64,000 nucleotides of DNA. It comes from Ecdyonurus torrentis. Lineage: Eukaryota > Arthropoda > Insecta > Ephemeroptera > Heptageniidae. Of the stretch, positions 34,271 through 45,219 are shown piece after piece (position 1 is the first letter of the stretch; every line of letters begins with the position of its first letter). Position numbers and translations under genes: made by a program. The stretch lies in the NCBI GenBank assembly GCA_949318235.1, contig OX439130.1, positions 41,796,040 through 41,860,039 on the forward strand, given 5' to 3'. The notes under the pieces are model-generated. The model saw nothing but the letters and a program-made list of their open reading frames with translations, was not told the origin of the DNA and did not search any database.

Positions 34271-35612
34271 ACTTAGTGCGTGCAAAATTATAATTAAATC
34301 TAAAAAGATATATTATAGATAACCTTAAGTATTTTGGAATTTATAACATTTTTTAATTATGCCGATATAATTATAAAAAAATACTTAAGTTGTGTAAATT
34401 TTTTAGTGCAGGCAGCATAATTTTTAGATAAGATATTTATTATTTTAAAATCATCAAATATTATGTTTATATAAAACTTGTTAGTACGAGTATTATAGTA
34501 TACCTTTTTCATGAGCATATTCATCGTTTCATATAAAATGTTGTTGTTGCTATACACGTACAGTATTTGAAATTAAGCAAGGTTTCGCAACAACTTTTTT
34601 AATACGATAAATATTTGTCTTCATTGAAAAGAAAAGAAAAATAAATAAATAAAATAAAAGCACGAGACTCTCTGAGACTTTTAGTCAGTCCCAAAAAGAT
34701 ATTCCAAAATTAAAAATACACTCATGATGTAGATTTTGCTATTTCTATACAATTTCATGCATTTGTAATAATTATAATACAAGTTTATTTGAACTTTATG
34801 AAATTTTAATTAACAGAGTTTTCAGCAGAAGGCGTTCTTGGATATATTTTATTATTTTTACCAAGGTTCAAACAGTATTTTACCATTTTTTTTTGTTTAT
34901 TTTTTAACATATTGTATGTTGTGTTGCTTTGATTATTTTATTTTATACATTAAAAAAGTGGTTTGACGGGTTTTATAAATTACCTCACTGACGTCAAGAA
35001 TTTAAATTACACGCAGACTATAATAATCTCAGTCAATTTATTACGTGTTCTCTCTTCAATCATATTTTCACTAAGTAAGACAAATTGTAAACAAACCTTG
35101 ATGAATACGCATCTGCAGCGTCATCACGAAAAAAAAATTTAATTATACGTATATGGACGTGTAAAATACCCGCATCAGTATGAGAAAATATCAATGAAAA
35201 TGTTCAAAAAGAGAATCATCATTGTAGTAATTAGACAATTAACAGAAGTAGTAAAAAGTTCCTTATATATATTATACTCTCAAATTTGAGTCATTTGTGT
35301 TTTCTATATTATTTTGAAATTGCATATGCATATAAATACTATACTTAAAATGTTGTTATGATATAAAATATATATTAATTTTATAATTCATATTCTTTTA
35401 TATATTAACCCTAAATATAATATAAAATTGTTTTTATAAGCAAAAATAAACAAAATATAAAATAAGTTAATTTTCTACTTTCGTATTTTGCTAAAATTAC
35501 TATAATATACTATATATTTTATCGTTTTCCTTTTTTTTTATATATATATAATTTAAAACAAAATCGTTACAAAATAATAACAAAAAAGTTCAAATTTGAA
35601 ATCTTCTAACCC

Positions 35613-35726
35613 CCGTAAGCTGCGACGCTAACTAACTAGTTAAACCGTAGTTAAGTTGTTATTTTGATTGTTGCAACAATTAAAAAAAGATAACTAAGGT
35701 TTAACTAGAGGTTGCAGCTTACAGCC
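35613..35726. mobile_element. Small palindromic MITE-like element
   Basis: GTAAGCTGCGACG at the left pairs with the complement of GGTTGCAGCTTAC at the right. Inner blocks TAGTTAAACC(G/T)TAGTTA also pair. About 112 bp in total, non-coding. Confidence 0.5.
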
Positions 35727-36099
35727 ATAATTAACACTTGTAGATTACTTAAATATCCCTACATATTTATTTTGTTCACTTTCATTGTATTTGGCTGTAC
35801 TATAATTATTGTCAATAATAAGTAGTAGTATTATAACAATCAAAATTGATGTAGTAGATTGTATTTTCATAAGCATGGCTCATTAAAATGCTGAGTGAAA
35901 TTCACTCTTACTCTCTTTACTATAATATAAAGTAAAAGTTTTACTGTATATTTAATTGTGTAAACGAATATTTCCATCAAATGACGTTTACAGTTTAATG
36001 TTAAAATATTATTTCAATAATTATTATCATATTGTATAAACAAAACAGAAAACAAAAATATATAAAATGCATAAAAACAAGTACACTTGGAACAAAATA

Positions 36100-36263
36100 T
36101 TGACTAATAAAGGATCAACTATTTTGAGTCTGACTATAAGCAATTTCGCTCACATCCGCTTCCGTTTCGACTTACTGCGCATGCGTAGTAAGGAAAAACG
36201 GAAGCGGATGTGACCAAAATCGCTTATAGTCGGCCTCAAAACCGTTGTTCCTTTACTAGTCAA
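36100..36263. mobile_element. 164-bp palindromic element with TTACTGCGCATGCGTAGTAA centre
   Basis: The arms pair along nearly the whole length: TTGACTA...AAGGA at the left with TCCTTTACTAGTCAA at the right, TGACTATAAGC with GCTTATAGTC, and ACATCCGCTTCCG with CGGAAGCGGATGT. The centre is itself almost palindromic and holds GCGCATGCG. Foldback-type MITE; GC-rich relative to its surroundings. Confidence 0.7.
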
Positions 36264-36354
36264 TCGGTATGATATAGGTATAATAATAGATTTGTTTTCC
36301 TATACACTTTTTGCTATTATTAAGCAGTCATATCATATATTATACTGTACGCAA

Positions 36355-36964
36355 GCAATTAAAAAAAAAATACCAATTACAAAAAAAAAAAAAAAAAAAA
36401 AATGAACAAGACAAAGAAAAAACCAGTGATTATATAAGAAAGAAAAATTACGTAAGAAAACGTAGTGACATTATACAGTGTATGGGAAATGTTGAAAACA
36501 GAAATAATATATTATGTGTTTTTTGAACGTCTAAAAATTTAAAATTTCCGTTATTTCGAATGAAAGTATCATGTCTTTATCCTTTTGTAATAATAATTTT
36601 ACATTGCCAAATGCCAATTATACATATTTAAAACAATATATTCTAATGACATAACAAATAAAACGATATTACAGCACAGCATACATAAAATTAACGCACA
36701 GTACTCTGACGTTGAAAAATTATTATTACAACACTATACTGTATAGAGGATAAGACATAAATATTATAATACTTTCATTCGAAATAACGGAAATTTTGAC
36801 TTTTTAGTTTTAGACGTTCAAAAAAACACATACTATATACTACTATTTTAAATATTTCCCCTATTACACTGTATAATGTCACTACGTGTCTTCTTACGTA
36901 ATTTTTCTTTCCTATATAATCACTGGTTTTCTCTTTTGTCTTACTTGTTTAGTATTTTTTTTAA
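36355..36964. mobile_element. 610-bp foldback element with ~200-bp arms
   Basis: Left arm (about 36355-36580) and right arm (about 36730-36964) are inverted copies. Shared blocks include AACCAGTGATTATATA, GAAAAATTACGTAAGAA, GTAGTGACATTATACAGTGT, TTTTTTGAACGTCTAAAA and ATTTCCGTTATTTCGAATG. The unpaired centre is about 150 bp. The 71-codon frame in the left arm is not a gene. Confidence 0.75.
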
Positions 36965-37166
36965 TCATCCTAAATAACAAGTAGATTTTTTTCAACAAAA
37001 TCAAATATGCGTTATAGTTCCAATCCCTGGAGATTTAAAATACGCTTATCATAATCAATCTATCGTAGCGTGTATATGAATAAATTATCTTTGCTAAATA
37101 CAGTAGTTATAGGACATTTTTCTAAAGAATTATATTTGTTGGTTGCAAAGGTTTATCTCTATAATA

Positions 37167-38119
37167 CAGGGGCGGGGTGTCCATAAAGTCTCTGAGGGTG
37201 TTTATAAACGTTAATAAAACACATAAGACTTAACGTAAAATAAACTTTCTATACATCAAATTAAAGCTTGAAATATGACAATTTTGAAAATCAAAACATA
37301 AATGCAAAATCAGATGATTATTAATTTTTCTGCATCAAAAACTGCAAAAAAAAAAATCGACGTCCGCTCTGCACCTTTTAACGCTTGCATCTTCAAAAAA
37401 AAAAAAACAAAAAAAAACAACAACAACAACAACAACATACAAATTCAAAATTTGTAAGTTCTGACACGAGTTTTCTGTAACATTACCTCAAGGCCTTTCC
37501 ACATTAGCCCCATTGGAAGCACGACACACGTCGAGACGAACCTTTAGCTTAATTGCGTTAACGTTGCGGAGAGTCTGCGGTGGTGATGACCCGTATAGCG
37601 TCGGTGATACGCTCCTGGTCTCACGCCACCCAACTTTTATCTTTGGGGCTGCGTCAATTAGGACCAGGTTTTCAAGACGAAAATGCGTGACGTGCGTGAG
37701 TTGAAGCAGCGTATCACCGACGCTATCCAGGCCTTCACTCTGCAAACTCTCCGCAACGTGTAGCGCAAGCTACAGGTACGTTCGTCTCGGCGTGTGTCGT
37801 GCTTCCAATGGGGCTAACGTGGAGAGGCCTTGAGGTAATGTTACAGAAAACTCGTGAGAGAGCTTATACAAATTTTGAATCTGTATGTTTTTTTTTTAAG
37901 AAGATGCAAGCGTTAAAAGGTGCAGAGCGGACGTCAATTTCTCTTTTTTTGCGGCTTTTGATGCAGCAAGATTAATAATCATCTGATTGCATTTAAGTTT
38001 TGATTTTCAAAATTGTCCTATTTCAAGCTTTAATTTGATTTATAGAAAGTTTATTTTACGTTGAGTCTTACGTGTTTAATTAACGTCTAAACACCCTCAG
38101 AGACTTTATGGACACCCTG
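37167..38119. mobile_element. Tc1/mariner-type element reduced to an inverted 3'-end dimer
   Basis: TA-flanked (37165-37166 and 38120-38121). Terminal repeats contain GGTGTCCATAAAGTCTCTGA at the left and its complement at the right. Both halves carry the same end of a transposase gene in opposite directions: minus strand about 37620-37490 and plus strand about 37690-37845, each ending in RLDVCRASNGAN-like or frameshifted text that I recognise as the C-terminal type of IS630/mariner transposases. The plus copy has an internal TAG and a one-base frameshift. Arms pair for about 400 bp. No catalytic core remains, so it is non-autonomous. Confidence 0.7.
37488..37745 (-). pseudogene. Mariner-type transposase C-terminal fragment
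   Basis: Open frame of 85 codons within the inverted element. Only its last third resembles a transposase tail (QTLRNV... then RLDVCRASNGANVERP and stop); the first part is antisense of the opposite arm and is not real protein. The DDE/D catalytic region is absent. A relic that marks the element's origin. Confidence 0.55.
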
Positions 38120-38124
38120 TATAT

Positions 38125-38215
38125 ACAGTAGATGTTATATAATATATTATATAATAAATATTATATAATGTCATATTATATAATAAATATTATATAATAT
38201 TATATAATATGATAT
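38125..38215. repeat. AT-only tandem/palindromic repeat
   Basis: Two direct copies of TATTATATAATAAATATTAT are followed by a partial copy, each unit itself palindromic. It adjoins the right end of the mariner-type element. Confidence 0.7.
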
Positions 38216-39857
38216 CTAGCTAGTATAGATAGTGTATAGCTGGTATTTTCCTTTCTGCAATAGTTTTAAATAATCAAATATTTGTCTTCTTGGCACATAA
38301 AGTTTTAAAAAGAAAAGTCAATTTTAAAAACCTGAGTAAATAAATGCATATTTATGCAAGTTCATGTGTTTGTATTTCATAAATAAAAGATGATGATATT
38401 AAAGAGGAAACAGATAAAAAAATATATATGTACGTTAGCAAAATCCTGGAAAACCCAAGAACAATAAGAAATTTTAAATTTGACAATTTTCACGTACCGT
38501 GACGTAAATAATCAAGATAATCTAGGGAAAAAAATTAAAAGCCAATTCACGACTTGCATTAGAATTTGTTTCATTGTTGTAAACTTATAATTAATGATGA
38601 AAATTGTTTACTCAATTATACATAATGATTTTAGATTTTCTTATGGTAAAATGAATTTGATTTTTGATAGTTTATTTCAACATTATAAAAATTCTAATGC
38701 AAGTTGTCAATTTACTTATTTTCCAAAATGTTAAACTTTCGTTAGATGAGAAATGTGTATATATATATAAACCCTGGCCAAAACAAGATCAGAGATTCTT
38801 ACAACCAGATGCATTCCTTTTCTCAAACAAATTTCCCCAAATATAAAAACAAAACACCAAAATCTTACAGGTAATCAATGTAATATGAAAGGTAATAAAA
38901 AAGTGCTAAATTTTATTCCTACGAAAAAATACGAAAAAAGGGGGTGCTTCTGGATTGTTGAGATAACCTGATAACCTCTCATCTTGTTTTGGCAATGCTA
39001 GCTATAAAACTATGAATTTGTTTGTTCCAAAAAAGAGTTTCTCTCTCAGCTGTACCTAGACAACTTCGAATTTTACATTGCATTTTGACTTTTATTTCTA
39101 CATACTCTCTCTGTTTTCACGCTTCCCCGCGGAGCAATGAAGATACGATCGTTTTGACGCGCACACATGAAGTGTGTTTTTGCACCATACGGAAACCTTG
39201 AACTTGACTTGGCAATGATTGATAGGAAAGTTAACGTCTTATAACCTTCAATAATGAAGCTTATTTTCTCCAAGGTTCAGTAGAAGTTCAGCACATTTTC
39301 TGAAGAATTATTATCATTAATATAGATGATCGATATATATGATTGTGTTCATTTAATATAGGCTCCATATGCGTATAATTTTTCACAATTATTCAAACAA
39401 ATTTTTATTATATATATACATATATACACATTTTAAAATAATCTCGCATAATACTAATTTTTCAGTGCGTTTATTTATTTATTATTATTAATTTGTATGT
39501 GTTACTGACTTACGGACCATAATATAAATAATAAAAATATACAAAAATTATTGAAAATGTGTGAAGGCAACAGTAGCGTTGCCAGGATTTTGCGACGGTA
39601 GGGGTCCAACCTAAAGTAATCATGAGTTTCATGAGTAAAGGTGGGGAACACCTCCCTTTACCCATGTTTTTTTCAGGACTGTCGGGGGGAGGGGGGGGGG
39701 CACAGATATATTGATATATCTCTGTACGCCTCTGACACTGTTATGACTGCGTGATACCTATATTTCTTCGCCGTATTTTATATCATTTACGTATAAGGGC
39801 AGAAACTATTATTTTCTGTGTAATATAATATTATGGTTCGACCTTACTTAGTTTAGT

Positions 39858-39950
39858 TTATTATTATTAACCAAAAACAGGCAATTTTACTTTTGCCCAA
39901 TACAATACATTGGTGGTACATGCACACAGTATCACATTCGATGATCATTA
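39858..39950 (+). repeat. Dispersed repeat, copy 2
   Basis: Same orientation and block order as 29688-29775 (TTTATT, CCAAAAACAGGC, AATACATTGG, CACACAGTA). Confidence 0.45.
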
Positions 39951-40205
39951 TAAGATACAAAATATAAAGAGAAAATATATAGATTAAAATTACACATCAT
40001 GCATTATGAGAAAATTACAATATAAGCAAACAAATTATACTGAAAAATTATTGAATACATTTTTTTAAATTTTTGAACGATCAGTCATTAATTACATCAA
40101 TATGCATAATATGCTCTTCTTTACATAATAAAGTAGACCTTGGTAGAAATGCAGTTTTAGACACATAATATTTTGAAATTTTAAATTAAAAAACAAACAC
40201 ACTTA

Positions 40206-40553
40206 AAGGAATAATAGACCAGACTGACCAGAGAAAAACATAAGCCTTTATATCACAAAACACTTAATGGGAGTTACATAATTAACATTAGTTTGTGTCA
40301 AAACCCAACAGTAGCCCCGTAGCAGTGATCAGAAATTTCGATTTTTGCAACCCGCACAACATTTTCATACCAATTTTTGCATGTTTCTGTCGTCATAAAC
40401 ATGAATTTTTACGCAAATTGCATACTTTACAATTTTTCACGCTCTCTCGTGGGGCTACATTAACATTCTGGTAAAAATTGTCATCAGTTTTGAAGATCCC
40501 ATTTCGTGTTAATTCATTAAAAAGCACATGTTGTTTTATGTGGTCTATGGCTT
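40206..40553 (-). mobile_element. MITE, AAGGC-terminus family, copy 2 (348 bp)
   Basis: Reverse-oriented relative of 15289-15629, with TA on each side. Its reverse complement shares AATTTTTACCAG, GAGAGCGTGAAAAA, TATGCAATTTGC, GACAGAAACATGCAAAAA (as GTCAGAAACATGCAAAAA in copy 1), TTCTGATCACTGCTACGG and AGTGTTTTGTGAT with copy 1 in the same order. Confidence 0.75.
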
Positions 40554-40758
40554 TAAATAGAGCTCAATTTTTTTTTTTACTATAAATTTTACTGTTCAGA
40601 CCTCTCTCTCTCTCTCTCTGCTCTCTGCAAACATATTAATTCAAACGTTTTTTTTTTCTTTGTACGGCCGGGTTGAAAAAATTGTTCATTTTCTGGTTAC
40701 AGAGGATTTGAAACAAATTTAAAGTTTGAAAGGAAACTAATTATAAAAAGGCAAGATG

Positions 40759-40789
<31 letters not shown>

Positions 40790-41981
40790 GCCTCAATTTG
40801 TCATTTGAAGTGAAAATAATCGGCGGAGAGTGGATATAATTAGGGAAACTTTTCTCTTATCTAAAATTTTAGTACTTGAAATGTCAAATTATTTATTATA
40901 TAATTTTTACAACCTAAATTTAAATAATTTGAAAATTTTATTCTCTGCCATTTAGGTTTGTTTGAGTTACAAACGAAGCAAGTGCAAATAATGATGAAGT
41001 GATGACTGCATTTCTCGGCGAATTTTTGATTATGTAAAACTGGTGAAAAAAATGAAAATCTTTTTGGTCTTTCTGTATATGAGCATGAGCATGAATATAC
41101 GAGTCACACATTGCGATCTACGGGTTACAAAAGGAGCTAAATGCGAGGACTTTTTTTATTTTATTTTATTTACTTTTATTGATTTTATTGATTTTATTGA
41201 TTATAATTTATAAATTTCCTCAAGATGCGCAACTCTAATGATATTTAATTTAGTAATAGACTTGCACTATAACGCGGAAATAAAAGAAATATGCATATTA
41301 CAACATAACAGATGCATACATGTAAAGAGTCATGTATTTTCCATGAAAAATGTCACTACTGCTGCAAAAGTCAACATTGCGTGATTTTATATAGAGCAAG
41401 TGGCACATCAATTCTTGTCACTTTAAACAATAATGTAGGCTAAAAATGTGAACGTGCTTAAGATCTTGTAGTTAAGGTGAAAGTTAATAAAATGCCCTCT
41501 TGGTTTCCGCATCTTTTAAAGAATTATTAACTTTATAAAAAAAAAAAAAAAAAAAAAAAAATACGAGTATAAATATAAAATAATTTATAATTATAAGATA
41601 AGTCGTGTTACTTTTTACCGATAAAAAGTTAAAATTGTTAACTATCGGACTGTATTTTATTGTTACTTAAAAACAATTATAACAATAATTTAAAGACATA
41701 TATTTAAAAGCCTGTAATAACGAAAAAAAAAAACCTACTTAAATTATATTTTTGTTCATGTTAACTATAATGCTCTGTACAGTATAAATTAATATACCCT
41801 ATCACAATTAGATAATCTTTTTTGCATGGGACATAAAACAGAGAAAATGCCTATCTTACTGCGTGATCATAGTTTTTAGATGGCTCATTTTAATTTTTCA
41901 CATTAAAATATAAAATTTTTAAAATATATAATTATGAGAAAAATAGTAATAATAAATCTATTCGATAAAAATCTGTGATAA

Positions 41982-41983
<2 letters not shown>

Positions 41984-42038
<55 letters not shown>
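41984..42038. repeat. (GA)n microsatellite
   Basis: About 27 GA units. Confidence 0.95.
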
Positions 42039-42041
<3 letters not shown>

Positions 42042-42521
42042 TAGCCCATATTATACACTTTTAATTTAAAGCATAAAAAATAGAACATAAAATTGCAGTA
42101 CAAATTTAATGAATATATGATTATGATTTCTGCTGGTGTGTGAGGGAATGAACTTTTCCGAGTGTCTGAAAAGTAAAAATTATATATATTTTTTTATCAG
42201 AAAAAACAGGAAAAAGTTTGATATATATTGGGATTTATAATTTATTTATCAATTAAATTAGGCCATAGAGCGAACTAAATATTTAATGCGGGTAACCGCA
42301 AGATACATCTAGCATAATAGGATGTTTATTTTTTCTTTAATCTGCCGCTGTAGATAATGAAATTCATACCGCGGCGAACAAAAAATAAAGTATTTTTAAC
42401 TTTTATAAACTTCTTTTTTGCATTAAACATTCACCAGCATTTACTCTTATTGAGGGTCAAAATACTGCGGTAAAATAATAATAAAGCAAATGACTGTAAA
42501 GTTTTATAATAATTAAAAGAG

Positions 42522-42524
<3 letters not shown>

Positions 42525-42586
<62 letters not shown>
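42525..42586. repeat. (GA)n microsatellite
   Basis: About 31 GA units; same repeat type as the tract 500 bp to the left. Confidence 0.95.
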
Positions 42587-42589
<3 letters not shown>

Positions 42590-43149
42590 GAATAAAAATA
42601 TAATTTTGCAATATCAGCATTCTGTATCAAAGTGAAATTGAGCATTTATTTGTATATGTACGTACAATAAATAATATATACTGGTAATTGATTGTATCAT
42701 AAAAAAAATAAATCATTTGTACTGTTAAACTTTAGAAAGAAGATGAGTACAGAATGAGTAAAAACAAGTTCTAAAGGCGTCGTGAAGGTTAGTTTTATAC
42801 TATCTACAAAAATATTATGCTAATCCAAATTACCTAAAAATGATTACTGAAGAAAAAAAAAATGATATAATTTTTCAATAAAAGAAAATTAAAATACTTT
42901 AAACAACATTTATTACAGACATGGTCCCAATATACGACACTATTAAAAAACAACATTATTATTAAATTAACAAATCAATAACATTTACAGAAACTAAATA
43001 TTTTTTATCTGTATGAAATAGAAAAATATTTTTTTTTTATTATTGTTAAAATCACACATGCACATATATACCACATCATAAAATAATTTCAGTAAACATT
43101 TTCTTTAAAATAATTTTATTATTAAAAATATTTCTTTATTATTATTATT

Positions 43150-43295
43150 AATTGATAATTAAAAGATTTGATAGAAAAAACAACAACATAAAATTGAGGA
43201 ATGGGAGATATTCCAATGTATCTAATCTCCAATTTCCCATTTTTTACTAACCCTCTATATAAGTGTTTTTCTATCAAATCTTTTAACTATCAATT
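43150..43295. mobile_element. MITE-like element with 30-bp inverted ends
   Basis: The left end (AATTGATAATTAAAAGATTT, then GATAGAAAAA) and the complement of the right end match with one mismatch over 30 bp. Total 146 bp, no coding potential. Confidence 0.6.
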
Positions 43296-43633
43296 ACCAC
43301 ACAGTCGATTTTTCCTTACTATAGTATATTTCTTTACTGTTTATTTCAGTCAAAATTGCTTTTTATTAACTTCTGAAAATGGTATGAAAGAAGACATTTG
43401 GAATTAGCAGTGAAAAATTGAATCACTTAGAAAGAACTAGTAGTATTTAGCCTTAATTACTACACCAAAATCTCAATTTACTGAATAAGTTAATTATATT
43501 ATAATAGTCAAGGCATTTATATACCTAAAATTAGTTTAAATATTAACATATTACTTGAATGTTGCATTGTGTATGCCCTGTAACAATATATTAATGGTGC
43601 TCTGCTTAAAATGTCTAAAGTCCAATTTACTTT

Positions 43634-43637
<4 letters not shown>

Positions 43638-43691
<54 letters not shown>
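43638..43691. repeat. Poly-A tract (~54 A)
   Basis: Uninterrupted A run. Confidence 0.95.
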
Positions 43692-43693
<2 letters not shown>

Positions 43694-43813
43694 TTTTTAA
43701 GGTTAAGTGGACTTATGACCTTATAGCAAAGCACCCTTGATTTAAGGTTATGTTGCCTTATCACTATAAAATTCAAGTCTTTGGATAACAAAATTGACAC
43801 CTCAGGAAAAGTA

Positions 43814-43907
43814 CAGACGGGGTGTATAGGCAATCTGCACCAGCCCATTGCATTTCTTTTGAGAAAAATGTACGTTGCCTATACTCAGAGACTTTTGTCT
43901 AGAGCTG
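43814..43907. mobile_element. Tc1-like MITE, CAGCTCTGGACAAAAG family, copy A
   Basis: TA-flanked, with a right end whose complement reads CAGCTCTAGACAAAAGTC. It shares TTGCCTATAC with the copy at 47531-47648. The left terminus (CAGACGGGG) is decayed. 94 bp. Confidence 0.5.
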
Positions 43908-44134
43908 TACACACATTAAAATAAGTGTATTTTGCAATAAACTCTATTTGTATTACCAAATTCAATGTTTTTGAATGTAGAATGCAAACAATAAAAAATA
44001 TTTCCCCATGTAAACAGACATTGACAATAATAAAATCATTTGAAATATTAAAATTATACGTAAAAAATAAACCAACTGTAAACTAATGAGAGCCCATTTT
44101 GTACATAGTCATTATGCTACCTAATATATTATAG

Positions 44135-44198
44135 CACCATATATTGATATATATATATTGATATATATATTGATATATATATTGATATATATATTGAT
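44135..44198. repeat. 12-bp minisatellite (ATATATATATTG)n
   Basis: TTGA occurs at spacing 14, 12, 12 and 12 bp (G at 44146, 44160, 44172, 44184, 44196). It abuts the palindromic element to its right. Confidence 0.8.
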
Positions 44199-44361
44199 CA
44201 AAAGCAAGCAGCTACACTTTCCAGTTTTGTGGCAACTTAGCATCTACACTTTCCCCGCAGCACTGTAACTGGACTAGTGGCCGTTCACTTAAAATTGTGG
44301 CAGAAAGTGTAGATGCTCGGCTCGTCGCAAAACTGGAAGGTGTAGATGCTCTCTTTTGATA
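44197..44361. mobile_element. 165-bp palindromic MITE-like element
   Basis: ATCAAAAG at the left pairs with CTTTTGAT at the right; CTACACTTTCCAGTTTTG pairs with CAAAACTGGAAGGTGTAG, and AGCATCTACACTTTC with GAAAGTGTAGATGCT. Non-coding. Confidence 0.65.
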
Positions 44362-45185
44362 CAGAAGCATCAATATATAGTCTACTCATGTTATTATTCA
44401 CTAACTAAATATTAAAATGGTATATAAAATCAGATAAAATTTAGGACATCATAGAACCAACAGGATTGAGATTATAGAACCAGACCTAAGTAAGTTCATT
44501 GGATACATATTGCATAATCTACTAAAGGAACCCTACATTACACTCTAAGCAACTGAAGATGAGGACTATCACCCTTGTAATTTATTAATCAATGTAAATA
44601 TTTGTATTAACTGTGCCATCAAGATCTTCACCTAGCTATATGGACTTCATTGTGGTAAGACGATTGGTGGTTTTTCTATCCTTTCTTTTGATAATTTATT
44701 CAAACTGAAATGGTTTTTAGTTTGTAAACAATTAATATAGGCACCCTATACACAAACCTATACACAAATATCAAGCCTATATGTATAGGCTTACCTATAT
44801 ATAAACTATTAAGAGAGAACAAAATTGAAGAATTGGTAGAATTTGTTAGTCATTTCTAATCAGCACAGACTATAACAATAATTCTGTAACATTTATTACA
44901 ATATATGCTACTTTACTAAATTGATGTACGTAATTTACAAGCTGACTACCCAAAGTTGCAATTCATAATTGAAATCGGTAAGAAAAGTTGCTAATGCCTT
45001 TACATTTTGGCAGGCTGTAAAGATATAAATGATGAGAAGTATTGAAAGGATTTAAAATGTAGCTTATAATAGAGAGCTCGAAGATATTAAGTTGTAATTC
45101 ATTTCATTTTGTAAATTAATAAATAACTACAAAAATATATATTTTAGCCTTGATTTTTTTTTAAGTATAAAAAAATATATTTACT

Positions 45186-45191
45186 TTTATT
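45186..45191 (-). terminator. Polyadenylation signal of the epoxide hydrolase-like gene
   Basis: AATAAA on the minus strand, 29 bases past the TAG stop. Position and context (CAAATAAAAG) fit a short 3' UTR. Confidence 0.5.
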
Positions 45192-45219
45192 TGAGCCCAC
45201 TGAAACATGAGAGTTGCCA

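Larger units (their letters stand above)
24880..45219. other. 20-kb gene-poor interval upstream of Yellow
   Basis: No coding exon recognised. It holds a GC-rich promoter-like island (34077-34270), microsatellites, long hairpins and several DNA-transposon derivatives, each listed separately. Elsewhere the sequence is AT-rich and featureless to inspection. Confidence 0.6.

Noticed and set aside
34061..34276. Plus-strand 71-codon ORF in the GC-rich island
   Set aside because: No recognisable motif. The island is better explained as a minus-strand promoter/UTR exon, though the strand is not settled.
36311..36526. 71-codon ORF
   Set aside because: Lies wholly inside a foldback arm, with a poly-A-derived lysine run.
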